In this document: in pieces, positions 1 to 8,894 of the stretch
How the letters are laid out: each line of letters begins with the position of its first letter
Position numbering within the stretch: position 1 is the first letter of the stretch
From: Anaerolineae bacterium
Lineage (GTDB): Bacteria > Chloroflexota > Anaerolineae > 4572-78 > J111
Reading direction: 5' to 3'
Assembly (NCBI GenBank): GCA_020433835.1
Contig: JAGRBY010000223.1
Location: 1-10,380 of the forward strand
Length of the DNA: 10,380 bases
Program-made: the position numbers and the translations under genes
The notes under the pieces: model-generated
What the model saw: only the letters and a program-made list of their open reading frames with translations
Told to the model about the DNA's origin: nothing
Databases searched by the model: none

Positions 1-61
1 GCTGATTAACCAGCCACCTCTTTTTACGGTATAGAACTCAATAGCTACCAAAAATCGTTTT

Positions 62-1273
62 TTACAAACCCGCGGCCGATTTTAACGCATCGGCTTTATC
101 GGTATTTTCCCACGGCAGGTCGAGATCAACGCGGCCAAAGTGGCCGTAGCTGGCCGTCTGGCGATAGATAGGCCGGCGCAGTTTAAGATCGCTAATAATA
201 GCACCGGGGCGTAGGTCAAAATGTTCGGCGATGAGTTTGGCGGTTTTGTCGTCTTCAATTTTGCCGGTGCCGAAGGTTTCGACGTTGATGCTGAGGGGGC
301 GAGCTACGCCGATGGCGTAAGCCAGCTGAACCTCACAGCGATCGGCAATACCGGAAGCGACAATGTTTTTGGCTACCCAGCGGGCTGCGTAAGCCGCGCT
401 GCGGTCAACTTTGGTGCAGTCTTTGCCGCTAAACGCACCACCACCATGACGGCCCATCCCGCCGTAGGTGTCGACAATAATTTTTCGACCGGTCAGGCCG
501 GCATCGCCCATCGGGCCGCCAACCACAAAGCGGCCGGTGGGGTTGGTGAAAATACGCAGACCGTCGCTGAGCATATCAGCCGGCAGAACCGGATTGATGA
601 CATGTTCGATCAGGGCACAGCGGATATCCTCTTGGCTAATGTCAGGCGCGTGTTGGGTGCTGAGCAATACCGTATGAATCTGTTTGGGTTTGCCATATTG
701 ATACTCAACCGTAACCTGGCTTTTGCTGTCGGGGCGCAGCCAGGGCAACGTGCCGTCTTTACGAACGTCAGCCATGCGCTTGACCAATTGGTGCGAGTAA
801 AAAATCGGCATAGGCATAAGGGTTTCGGTTTCGTTACAGGCAAAACCGAACATCATCCCCTGGTCACCGGCACCAACCGCTTCAATTTCATCCTCGGTCA
901 TCTGGCCTTCTTTGGCTTCCTTGGCTTTATCAACACCCATAGCGATATCGGGGCTTTGGGCAGCGATAGCCAGTTGAACGCCACATGTATTACCATCGAA
1001 ACCCTTGTCGCTGTCATCAAAGCCGATGTCGTTGATAACGCTACGCACCAGCTTATCGAAATCGACAAAGCCGGATGTCGTAATTTCGCCGAGCAGCATC
1101 ACAAAACCGGTTTTTATAGCGGTCTCGCAGGCCACGCGCGAATAGGGGTCTTGCTCCATTAAAGCATCCAGCACGGCATCGCTGATCTGATCACACATCT
1201 TATCGGGATGCCCCTCCGACACCGACTCGCTGGTAAAAAGCAAGCTGGGGGAGGACATAAACGTTGTACTCAT
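62..1273 (-). CDS. metK: S-adenosylmethionine synthetase (methionine adenosyltransferase)
   Basis: Cytosolic enzyme that makes SAM from methionine and ATP, releasing phosphate and diphosphate. The 403-residue product is close to the usual family length (about 380-400) and looks complete. Visible signatures are [15 protein letters not shown] (residues 19-33, with the ATP/methionine-site His22), GAGDQG (134-139) and GGGAFSGKD (277-285, with Lys284 in the P-loop-like segment). The C-terminal part keeps YAIGVARP and TASYGHFGR. Pro after GKD, common in the family, is Cys here, which should be tolerated. The start is supported by AAGGAG seven bases upstream. Met6 is the only close alternative and lacks such a site. 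It is the last gene of the SAM-cycle cluster in this window, 148 bp after the small membrane-protein gene, and the gap holds palindromes and a possible own promoter. Identity is very secure; regulation is inferred. Confidence 0.98.
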   Translation of the reverse strand: MSTTFMSSPSLLFTSESVSEGHPDKMCDQISDAVLDALMEQDPYSRVACETAIKTGFVMLLGEITTSGFVDFDKLVRSVINDIGFDDSDKGFDGNTCGVQLAIAAQSPDIAMGVDKAKEAKEGQMTEDEIEAVGAGDQGMMFGFACNETETLMPMPIFYSHQLVKRMADVRKDGTLPWLRPDSKSQVTVEYQYGKPKQIHTVLLSTQHAPDISQEDIRCALIEHVINPVLPADMLSDGLRIFTNPTGRFVVGGPMGDAGLTGRKIIVDTYGGMGRHGGGAFSGKDCTKVDRSAAYAARWVAKNIVASGIADRCEVQLAYAIGVARPLSINVETFGTGKIEDDKTAKLIAEHFDLRPGAIISDLKLRRPIYRQTASYGHFGRVDLDLPWENTDKADALKSAAGL

Positions 1274-1315
1274 AAAAAATCTCCTTGATTAATCTACAGG
1301 ACTTATCCAAAAGCC

Positions 1316-1399
1316 AGGTGACAGTCACTTATTGTCGATAAATCAACGTCTGTGCAATTTTTAAGTAGTTGAATTAGCTCACGCAAGTGACTGTCACCT
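1316..1399. repeat. Perfect 15-bp inverted repeat made of two GTGAC-N-GTCAC palindromes
   Basis: AGGTGACAGTCACTT (1316-1330) is repeated exactly in inverted orientation as AAGTGACTGTCACCT (1385-1399), 54 bp apart. Each arm is itself an 11-bp palindrome, GTGAC-N-GTCAC (1318-1328 and 1387-1397). The pair sits in the gap before metK. Two readings fit: a pair of operator sites for a dimeric regulator around a metK promoter, or a small REP/MITE-like repeat of the kind moved by IS200-type (RAYT) transposases. The sequence shows the repeat; its role is inferred. Confidence 0.8.
1358..1386 (-). promoter_or_regulatory. Possible metK promoter between the two palindromes
   Basis: Reading the minus strand, TTGCGT (1381-1386) and TAAAAA (1358-1363) lie 17 bp apart, about 85-100 bp before the metK ATG. 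Match to sigma-70 consensus is modest (3 of 6 and 4 of 6). The -35 box overlaps the end of the upstream palindrome arm, and the other arm lies between the predicted start site and metK. That arrangement would suit repression, but the promoter call itself is weak. Confidence 0.3.
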
Positions 1400-1421
1400 T
1401 CGCACTACGTAAGTATTTCGT

Positions 1422-1799
1422 TTAAAAACCGCTGTCAGCGGCAACACCAAAAACGATAAGGCCGATGTAAAATCCAACAAAAATGATAATGAGCAGCAAG
1501 ATAACCGCCCCGGCCGCAATACTCAACCAAGAGAGGCGGCGGGTACGATCCGGATTGAGCGAGTCTTTAGCGGTAAGCAGGCCAATTACGCCCAGGATAA
1601 TGGGTATAATGGGCATACAATATTGCCCCACCCCAAACGTAAAGCAAGAGAGCAGCGTCATACCACCAACAATAACGCCCACAAAGGCGGCCAGATCATA
1701 ACCGTTACCTTGAAATATGCTCCCTACTCCTGCTGCTGAGGACATGGGTGAGGGAACCGGGATGGACTCATCATTTTGAGTATCAAAATTATTTTGCAT
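1422..1799 (-). CDS. Small hypothetical membrane protein
   Basis: Not recognised with certainty. The 125-residue product has a polar, Ser/Pro/Asn-rich N-terminus of about 35 residues. Three hydrophobic segments follow: about 36-55, 60-76 and 90-120. A short charged loop, KDSLNPDRTRR (78-88), lies between the second and third. The layout recalls small DUF4190-like bacterial membrane proteins, with a repeated small-residue 'GVI' helix style, but no catalytic motif is present. Two Cys (52 and 61) flank the turn between the first two helices. Unlike its neighbours it has no clear Shine-Dalgarno sequence. It lies between ahcY (176 bp upstream) and metK (148 bp downstream) in the same orientation, with inverted repeats on both sides, so it may be a later insertion into the SAM cluster rather than part of the pathway. 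Confidence 0.75.
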   Translation of the reverse strand: MQNNFDTQNDESIPVPSPMSSAAGVGSIFQGNGYDLAAFVGVIVGGMTLLSCFTFGVGQYCMPIIPIILGVIGLLTAKDSLNPDRTRRLSWLSIAAGAVILLLIIIFVGFYIGLIVFGVAADSGF

Positions 1800-1836
1800 A
1801 ATTGCTAATGATTATTTGTGAAGAGAGCCTAAAGAT

Positions 1837-1867
1837 TCTATATCGACAAAAATTGCCGATCTTGCAA
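1837..1867 (-). promoter_or_regulatory. Weak promoter candidate for the small membrane-protein gene
   Basis: On the minus strand TTGCAA (1862-1867) and TATAGA (1837-1842) are 19 bp apart, ending about 38 bp before the ATG at 1799. The boxes match sigma-70 reasonably but the spacer is long. It lies just after the putative terminator behind ahcY, as expected if the small gene is transcribed separately. Confidence 0.3.
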
Positions 1868-1953
1868 AAAACAAATTGTGAATTGTGGATTGTGAATAGT
1901 GAAGTTGATTTTTCATTCACTATTCACAATTAATTATTAACTGTTCACAATTT
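1866..1953 (-). terminator. Nested inverted repeat with T tract after ahcY, possible terminator
   Basis: An inner perfect 15-bp stem (1889-1903 with 1916-1930, ATTGTGAATAGTGAA and its complement) has a 12-nt loop. It sits inside an outer 10-bp stem, AAATTGTGAA (1873-1882) with TTCACAATTT (1944-1953). Read in the minus direction the outer stem is followed after one base by six T (1871-1866), 23 bp past the ahcY stop codon. This is the geometry of an intrinsic terminator, though the stem is AT-rich and unusually long. A dispersed-repeat origin built of ATTGTGAA units is also possible. Confidence 0.6.
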
Positions 1954-1975
1954 CTTTAAACTCTACGATTTTGAT

Positions 1976-4260
<2,285 letters not shown>

Positions 4261-4272
4261 AAAAACTCCTTA

Positions 4273-5343
4273 CTATTGCCTGGCTAACTTATTTTGTTCG
4301 GCTTCAACAACACGCCGTAACGTTATATCAAAGGGAGGATACACCACGCTGTGTTCCGTAACAATACCGGTAACATATTTATGAGGGGTCACATCAAAAG
4401 CCGGGTTGCCGACTCGCGCATTTTTAGGGGCGATGGGCCGGCCAAAGAGCGTTACATCGGTAATCTCAGCCGGATCGCGCTCTTCGATGGGAATGTCATC
4501 GCCGGAAGGCAGGGCTAAATCGACGGTTGAGGTCGGCACCACCGGAAAAAAGGGGATGCCGTTCTCTTTGGCAACAACAGCCAGCTTGTACGTGCCAATT
4601 TTATTGGCAACATCACCATTGGCCGCGGTGCGATCTGAGCCGACAAAACAGATATCGATCTGGCCGGTGCGCATATAATGACCGGCGGCGTTATCGGCAA
4701 TGAGGGTGTAGGGAATGTTATACTGCTCACACTCCCAGGCCGACAGCCGCGCACCCTGTAACGCCGGGCGGGTTTCATCTAAAAATACGTGAATATGCTT
4801 ACCCTGTTCATTGGCCATCCGAATGACACCGAGTGCCGTGCCCCAATCTACAGTAGCCAGCGAGCCGGTGTTACAGTGGTGTAAAATTGTGGCCCCTTCT
4901 TTCACCAAAGCAGCCCCGTTCTCCGCCATACGTTTGTTAATCTCGACATCTTCATCGGCCAATCGCTGCGCTTCGGCCAAAATAGCCTGTCGAACATCAT
5001 CAACATGCGCAATCTCTTCAGAGGTAGCAACCCGCAGCATGCGCTCGATGGCCCAAAAAAGATTAACCGCTGTAGGCCGCGTCGATCTCAGCAGTGCCGC
5101 TGCCGTCTCCAAATCACGCAATAATTCTGTTCGCTGGGCGGCGTTACTTTGTTGCGCCGCCAGCGCCAAACCAAAAGCAGCCGCAGCTCCAATGGCCGGA
5201 GCACCGCGCACCGCCATCTCGCGAATGGCAACGGCAACATCATGATAATCGGTAAATGCGGCAACTTCAAAATTTTGGGGAAGCTGCCGTTGGTCAATCA
5301 TGTTTAACCGATGGTGTTTGTAATCCCACGCAACAGAGCGCAT
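4273..5343 (-). CDS. mtnA: S-methyl-5-thioribose-1-phosphate isomerase
   Basis: Cytosolic enzyme of methionine salvage that converts 5-methylthioribose-1-phosphate (aldose) to 5-methylthioribulose-1-phosphate. The 356-residue length is typical. Family marks are RGAPAIG (46-52), [14 protein letters not shown] (89-102), [10 protein letters not shown] (155-164) with the catalytic Cys157, [12 protein letters not shown] (189-200), and [18 protein letters not shown] (235-252) with the catalytic Asp237. These separate it from the related eIF2B-like subunits and ribose-1,5-bisphosphate isomerases. AAGGA eight bases upstream supports the start; an overlapping ATG just before it is out of frame. It is first in the cluster, behind a structured leader with an intrinsic terminator. 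No mtnP, mtnK or later salvage gene is visible, so its substrate must come from a gene elsewhere. It may act in the dihydroxyacetone phosphate shunt instead of full salvage. Confidence 0.96.
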   Translation of the reverse strand: MRSVAWDYKHHRLNMIDQRQLPQNFEVAAFTDYHDVAVAIREMAVRGAPAIGAAAAFGLALAAQQSNAAQRTELLRDLETAAALLRSTRPTAVNLFWAIERMLRVATSEEIAHVDDVRQAILAEAQRLADEDVEINKRMAENGAALVKEGATILHHCNTGSLATVDWGTALGVIRMANEQGKHIHVFLDETRPALQGARLSAWECEQYNIPYTLIADNAAGHYMRTGQIDICFVGSDRTAANGDVANKIGTYKLAVVAKENGIPFFPVVPTSTVDLALPSGDDIPIEERDPAEITDVTLFGRPIAPKNARVGNPAFDVTPHKYVTGIVTEHSVVYPPFDITLRRVVEAEQNKLARQ

Positions 5344-5394
5344 CGATCATTTCCTTGATTTACTGCGGTGACCTTAACGTGTACAAGCCCTAAT

Positions 5395-5423
5395 AAAAAA
5401 AATCTCCGCGTCGGTAGGCGGAG
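5395..5423 (-). terminator. Intrinsic terminator in the mtnA leader
   Basis: In the minus direction CTCCGC (5423-5418), an 8-nt loop (5417-5410) and GCGGAG (5409-5404) form a GC-rich hairpin, followed by one A and eight T (5402-5395). No T tract follows on the plus strand, so it acts only towards mtnA. It lies about 110-135 nt after the predicted promoter start and ends about 50 nt before the mtnA ATG. It would therefore either attenuate the operon or end a separate short RNA. Confidence 0.8.
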
Positions 5424-5488
5424 GCGGAACCTGAAATCACCGAGTTATAAACTATGGACTTAATAGCGTCATTTACAGTTTTATACAC

Positions 5489-5515
5489 TTTGCGTAAAAA
5501 GACAATTTGTGTAAA
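5489..5515. repeat. Tandem decamer TTTGYGTAAA, possible regulator sites
   Basis: TTTGCGTAAA (5489-5498) and TTTGTGTAAA (5506-5515) differ at one base and are 17 bp apart. Each is nearly palindromic. A related GCGTGTAACC follows at 5516-5525. They sit just inside the minus-strand transcript and about 75-100 bp upstream of the plus-strand promoter, where a transcription factor could affect either direction. Function is inferred. Confidence 0.4.
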
Positions 5516-5538
5516 GCGTGTAACCTTAATAATCTGCG

Positions 5539-5567
5539 ATAGTAACATGGCCATGGGTGATTGTCAA
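5539..5567 (-). promoter_or_regulatory. Strong sigma-70-type promoter for the mtnA operon
   Basis: On the minus strand a perfect TTGACA -35 box (5562-5567) is followed by a 17-bp spacer and TACTAT as -10 box (5539-5544, 4 of 6). This predicts a start near 5532, giving a leader of about 190 nt before mtnA. No comparably good promoter is seen between the leader terminator and mtnA. Confidence 0.7.
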
Positions 5568-5590
5568 AAGGGTTGCATAAAAAATGGGTT

Positions 5591-5619
5591 TTGTTCCTAA
5601 ATTCACTTTAGGTTACAAT
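5591..5619 (+). promoter_or_regulatory. Promoter of the membrane glycosyltransferase gene
   Basis: TTGTTC (5591-5596) and TACAAT (5614-5619, 5 of 6) are separated by an optimal 17 bp, predicting a start near 5626. It lies inside the longest possible reading frame (ATG at 5584), so that first ATG would not be on the message and translation should begin at 5644 or 5671. Confidence 0.55.
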
Positions 5620-5670
5620 ACAGCAAATTTCATCCCATTTTCAATGTTACGTTGGTACTGCAACCTATCT

Positions 5671-7413
5671 ATGAGCCAATCACTATCAAAAGCGGCATCC
5701 GTAAGCCCGTCACAATCGCAAGCGCGACAGGAATCGACAGAGAAAAAGTTTCATACAACGTTGATGCAGCTGGTTATCATCGGTCTCCTGTCTCAATTGG
5801 TTTATGTAAGCTACATTGTTGCCTTCCCTTTAATTTCAAACACCCAGGCCGGCGGCCCGGCCGCCGACTTAGAAATTTTGATGCGCGATTATCGCTGGTT
5901 CGCGCCCTTTTACACAGCCGGTATCTTGCTGCTCTATTACCTTTTTTGGCGAGCAATACAGCTCGTTACCCATTTCAATGCTGCGCCGTCGCCATCAGAA
6001 CAAGCACTATCCCCTGCTGCTCGTAACGCTGAACGTAATATCAAACTTCTGATTTTGGGCTTCGGCCTTGTTTTTAGCTTTACCCTGATCTGGCTTTATC
6101 CCATTACCGCCAACGATCTATTCCGTTATGTGCTGCGAGGCCGCATCTGGGCAGTGCACGGCGAAAGCCCTATGATCACACCGCCTGATGCCTACCCGGA
6201 CGATCCCTATGCCGCCTTTGCCGGCGAGTTCGGCGATTGGGTATCGGGCTATGGGCCGCTGTGGGAAATTATCGTTCAAGTCCCTCTACGGTTAGGAGCC
6301 GTCGATATGGTGTCGGGATCGGTTGGGCTTAAATTCGTAGTGCTTTTCTTCTATATGATGTCCGCTATTCTGCTGGGTTGGTTTATTATCCCTGAAAAAG
6401 GGACATCGTTAACCGCACTCACCTTTTTCGCCTGGAATCCCCTCATTTTGATTCAAGGTCCCGGCAACGGTCATAACGATATGGTCTTTATGGCCCTGAT
6501 GGTGCTGGGCCTGGTTTTATGGCAGCGCAAGTTATGGTGGGCGGCGGCTCTGGCGCTGGCGCTATCAGCACTGGCGAAAGCATCGGCGTTGGTGCTGATT
6601 CCGCTATTTGGGGTTGCCCTTTTGCGGCAAGAAAAAAGCTGGTCGCAGCGCATTATAAAAGGAAGCGGAGCAGTTGTGATCGGATTGATAACGTTTTACC
6701 TGGTCTACTCCGTGCTTGGTCCGGTGTCGGAAACGCTGACCGGCGTGTCAGACATGCTAACCACCCGGCGCGGGTTTGCCATCGCCTCGGCAGTACGGAT
6801 GGTCCTGCGTGAGGTTGTTCCGCGCGGGGCCGAGGCAGCTATCCCCCCCGAATCGATTTGGGGCGTAGCGAGTTTGCAGGCTATCCCCTGCAATGCCGGA
6901 GAGTCGGGCAGTTTGTTACCCAAGCTTGTAAACAACGTCCTTCCTTGTAATCTTGGCGAAGCGATGCCTAGGACAATAGCCCGCAATATTTTTCTTGTCT
7001 TTTACTTATGGTTGCTGCTTCAAGTATGGCGTAATAAATTAAATATAGTCACGGCCGGATTTCTGGCTTATTTTGCGCAGCTTATGCTGGGACGAACCTT
7101 CCGCATCTGGTACCCGATGTGGTTGATCCCGTTGGCGGCCATTCACTTGACGCCGGCCACGTTCTGGCGCACGTTTCTCTTCAGCCTAACCTCTGAGCTG
7201 TCGATCATCAACTATTTTGTGGTGTGGCGCTGGTGGCTGCGTACCTGGCCGTGGGAGAAACTGGGGCTGCTAACCACCCTCTACTATTGGCCGGTCATGC
7301 ACCTGCTAACGGTGCCGTGGTTGTTTGGTATCCCCTTGTTTGGGCCGATGCTCATAAAATGGGCTAACCGGCAAAATATTGCATCGGATACCGTTACACC
7401 AACTCAAACGTAA
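5671..7413 (+). CDS. Polytopic GT-C mannosyltransferase-like membrane protein
   Basis: Integral membrane protein of 580 residues with about a dozen hydrophobic segments, resembling polyprenol-phosphate-mannose-dependent alpha-mannosyltransferases of the MptA/MptB and DUF2029 (GT87) type. These extend glycolipids or cell-surface glycans on the outer face of the membrane. After a Ser/Gln-rich cytoplasmic tail (1-28), helices start near 31. The first long loop has NDLFRYVLRGRIW (148-160), whose Asp149 fits the GT-C catalytic acid, then SGYGPLW (192-198). WNPLILIQGPGNGHND (255-270), LAKASALVLIPLF (301-313) and RIWYPMWLIPLA (478-489) are also typical. An upstream in-frame ATG (5584) exists, but a promoter lies after it and the extra residues look non-coding, so I prefer 5671; 5644 is possible. 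The 3' end overlaps the convergent kinase gene by 20 bp. Class is fairly sure; donor and acceptor are unknown. Confidence 0.88.
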   Translation: MSQSLSKAASVSPSQSQARQESTEKKFHTTLMQLVIIGLLSQLVYVSYIVAFPLISNTQAGGPAADLEILMRDYRWFAPFYTAGILLLYYLFWRAIQLVTHFNAAPSPSEQALSPAARNAERNIKLLILGFGLVFSFTLIWLYPITANDLFRYVLRGRIWAVHGESPMITPPDAYPDDPYAAFAGEFGDWVSGYGPLWEIIVQVPLRLGAVDMVSGSVGLKFVVLFFYMMSAILLGWFIIPEKGTSLTALTFFAWNPLILIQGPGNGHNDMVFMALMVLGLVLWQRKLWWAAALALALSALAKASALVLIPLFGVALLRQEKSWSQRIIKGSGAVVIGLITFYLVYSVLGPVSETLTGVSDMLTTRRGFAIASAVRMVLREVVPRGAEAAIPPESIWGVASLQAIPCNAGESGSLLPKLVNNVLPCNLGEAMPRTIARNIFLVFYLWLLLQVWRNKLNIVTAGFLAYFAQLMLGRTFRIWYPMWLIPLAAIHLTPATFWRTFLFSLTSELSIINYFVVWRWWLRTWPWEKLGLLTTLYYWPVMHLLTVPWLFGIPLFGPMLIKWANRQNIASDTVTPTQT

Positions 7414-8743
7414 AAACCATATGGCTCAGCCGAATGGAGTCTTTGTGGTGTAGCTCGACCGGCTCACCGTGTTTAACTTCATCGTTGTTGACAAACGTAC
7501 CATTGAGGCTGTGTAAATCCTCAATGAGCCAGCGGTTACCCCGGCTGATGAGGCGGGCATGCCGTCGCGAAACGCCATATTTGCTGGCCTGATGCGGCTC
7601 AAGATCGATATCAACGACGGTGCTGCCGTGGGTGCGCCCCAAAACCAAGGTGTTTTTGAGAGGAAGTTCGATAGTAATCGCTTTATCCTTCAATACAATT
7701 CGAGCGGTCGGCTGGACCGACGACTCGCCTTTCGAAAGCTGAAATGTACCGGCCTGTTCATCAGACTTGGACAATTCCGGGTTAGAGACCGTTTTATTGC
7801 CCGGCTCATCGTTTAATGTACCTCCGCGACGCCCGAAGATTTTCTTAAAGGAACCAAACAGACCTTTGCCTTTTTCTTTTCCGCGCTGCGGCTCCGGCCA
7901 AATCGGCGCATCGACATCATCGGGGCTGTTGGCCAGAATATCCTGCAAAGCATCGACCAGATCCTCCATATCGGTGTAGCGATCATTGCGATCTTTTTTC
8001 AGCGTTTTCAAAATAACCTGCTCCAACTCAACGGGGCAGTTGGGATTAAAATCGCGAGGCGATGGCGGTTGTTCGGTGACGTGGGCCAGCAGAATTTTGT
8101 TGGGAATTTCATAATTAAAGGGCAAACGTCCGGCGATCATTTCAAACATCAACACACCCAACGAATACATATCGGCCCGGCAGTCGAGATCCAAATCGCG
8201 GGCCTGTTCCGGGGCAATGTAGTTGGGGGTGCCCATAAATGTACCGGTTTTGGTCAAACTCTGGTCGGCATCGGAACGTTTAACTAGGCCAAAATCGGCC
8301 AGAACCGGCCAATCTTCTTGGGGCATAAGAATATTCGAGGGTTTGACATCGCGATGGATAATATTATGGCTATGCGCATAATGCAGCGCCTCCGCAATGG
8401 GGATAGCCAAACGGATAACCTGCTGCGAACTCAAGGGCCGGCCCGTTAGCCTATCTTCTAACGTGCCGCCTTCAATATACTCCATGGCAATGTAAGGCAG
8501 GCCATCTTCTTCGCCATATTCATAAATAATCAAAATATTTCGATGACGCAGTGAAGCAATAGCTTTGGCCTCAAGCTGAAAACGGGCCAGCGAGGTACCT
8601 TCCTGGTAATACAGCACTTTGATAGCCACCCAGCGTTTTAGGCTTTCCTGATAGCCTTTGTAAACACTGGCCATCCCACCTTCGCCAATTAACTTATCCA
8701 GGCGATATCCCCCCAGGGTTTTCCCCACCAGGTCTAGTGCCAT
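7394..8743 (-). CDS. Soluble Ser/Thr protein kinase with C-terminal FHA domain
   Basis: Hanks-type (PknB-like) kinase of 449 residues that phosphorylates Ser/Thr of protein partners. The kinase domain (about 13-270) has the glycine loop GEGGMASVYKG (20-30), catalytic Lys42, HRDVKPSN (130-137, base Asp132), DFG (150-152), a Thr-rich activation loop TKTGTFMGTPNY (164-175) and APEQ (177-180). All catalytic residues are present. A basic linker rich in Lys, Gly and Arg (about 285-310) leads to a Ser/Thr-containing stretch and an FHA domain (about 348-449) with LGR (368-370), GVSRRHA (390-396) and NGTFVNN (414-420), the phosphothreonine-binding signature. No transmembrane helix or PASTA repeats are seen, so it should be cytosolic, unlike membrane PknB. 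Fusion of both domains suggests the FHA reads the kinase's own phosphothreonines or recruits substrates. GGGAG precedes the ATG. It is divergent from the lipoprotein gene. Confidence 0.95.
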   Translation of the reverse strand: MALDLVGKTLGGYRLDKLIGEGGMASVYKGYQESLKRWVAIKVLYYQEGTSLARFQLEAKAIASLRHRNILIIYEYGEEDGLPYIAMEYIEGGTLEDRLTGRPLSSQQVIRLAIPIAEALHYAHSHNIIHRDVKPSNILMPQEDWPVLADFGLVKRSDADQSLTKTGTFMGTPNYIAPEQARDLDLDCRADMYSLGVLMFEMIAGRLPFNYEIPNKILLAHVTEQPPSPRDFNPNCPVELEQVILKTLKKDRNDRYTDMEDLVDALQDILANSPDDVDAPIWPEPQRGKEKGKGLFGSFKKIFGRRGGTLNDEPGNKTVSNPELSKSDEQAGTFQLSKGESSVQPTARIVLKDKAITIELPLKNTLVLGRTHGSTVVDIDLEPHQASKYGVSRRHARLISRGNRWLIEDLHSLNGTFVNNDEVKHGEPVELHHKDSIRLSHMVFTFELV

Positions 8744-8781
8744 AACGTTGTAAACTCCCGGTTCGAAGCGTCCATTTTCAT

Positions 8782-8795
8782 ACTATAGACTATAG
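8782..8795 (-). promoter_or_regulatory. Twin -10-like boxes upstream of the kinase gene
   Basis: ACTATAG occurs twice in tandem (8782-8788 and 8789-8795). On the minus strand each gives TATAGT, a good -10 box, about 40-50 bp before the kinase ATG. No convincing -35 box stands at the right distance from either copy, so this is a tentative promoter position only. Confidence 0.3.
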
Positions 8796-8858
8796 CATTA
8801 AGTGTCTGATTAAGCCAGTTGTTTACAAACTTTAGCCCAACGAATCACCATAAACGAT

Positions 8859-8886
8859 TTGCTCACAACCGTCCTCGTGGCATAAT
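8859..8886 (+). promoter_or_regulatory. Promoter of the lipoprotein gene, predicting a leaderless mRNA
   Basis: TTGCTC (8859-8864), a 16-bp spacer and CATAAT (8881-8886, 5 of 6) form a plausible sigma-70 promoter. Its predicted start near 8893 is only about two bases before the ATG at 8895. No Shine-Dalgarno sequence precedes that ATG, which agrees with leaderless translation. Confidence 0.45.
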
Positions 8887-8894
8887 ACTGAAAT

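Larger units (their letters stand above)
5362..5532 (-). promoter_or_regulatory. Structured leader of the mtnA operon, candidate attenuator or riboswitch
   Basis: Between the predicted start site (near 5532) and mtnA the transcript has about 190 nt of leader, with an intrinsic terminator at 5395-5423. Minus-strand ACTCGGTGATTT (5434-5445) can pair with AAGGTCACCGCAGT (5362-5375) as a helix of about 12 bp, with one bulged C and two G-U pairs, enclosing the terminator. The same strand also contains TCGGT (5439-5443), complementary to ACCGA in the terminator loop (5411-5415). The two pairings use the same bases and exclude each other, as in a switch. I see no match to the SAM-I, SAM-II or SAH riboswitch cores that I know, nor to a T-box. 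The pairings are seen in the sequence; ligand and mechanism are unknown. Confidence 0.5.

Noticed and set aside
1..61. Terminator after metK
   Set aside because: A near-palindrome GCTGATTAACCAGC (1-14) has only a 4-bp stem and no following T tract is visible before the window edge, so nothing firm can be said.
221..1162. Plus-strand open frame of 313 codons opposite metK
   Set aside because: It mirrors the strongly conserved metK frame and its translation shows no domain or signal. Long antisense frames are usual opposite such genes.
4811..5245. Plus-strand open frame of 144 codons opposite mtnA
   Set aside because: Ala/Ser-rich low-information translation; shadow of mtnA codon usage.
5345..5388. 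Second promoter between the leader terminator and mtnA
   Set aside because: TTGTAC with an 18-bp spacer leads only to a poor -10 box (TAAATC), far weaker than the upstream promoter.
5459..5480. Leader peptide MTLLSP in the mtnA leader
   Set aside because: It is six codons long, has no Shine-Dalgarno and no Met or other telling codon run, so it does not explain attenuation.
5344..5540. Known SAM-I, SAM-II, SAH riboswitch or T-box in the mtnA leader
   Set aside because: I could not find their conserved core strings (for example the T-box TGGNACCGCG or the SAM-I GATGAAACC-type segment). The leader is kept only as an unclassified candidate.
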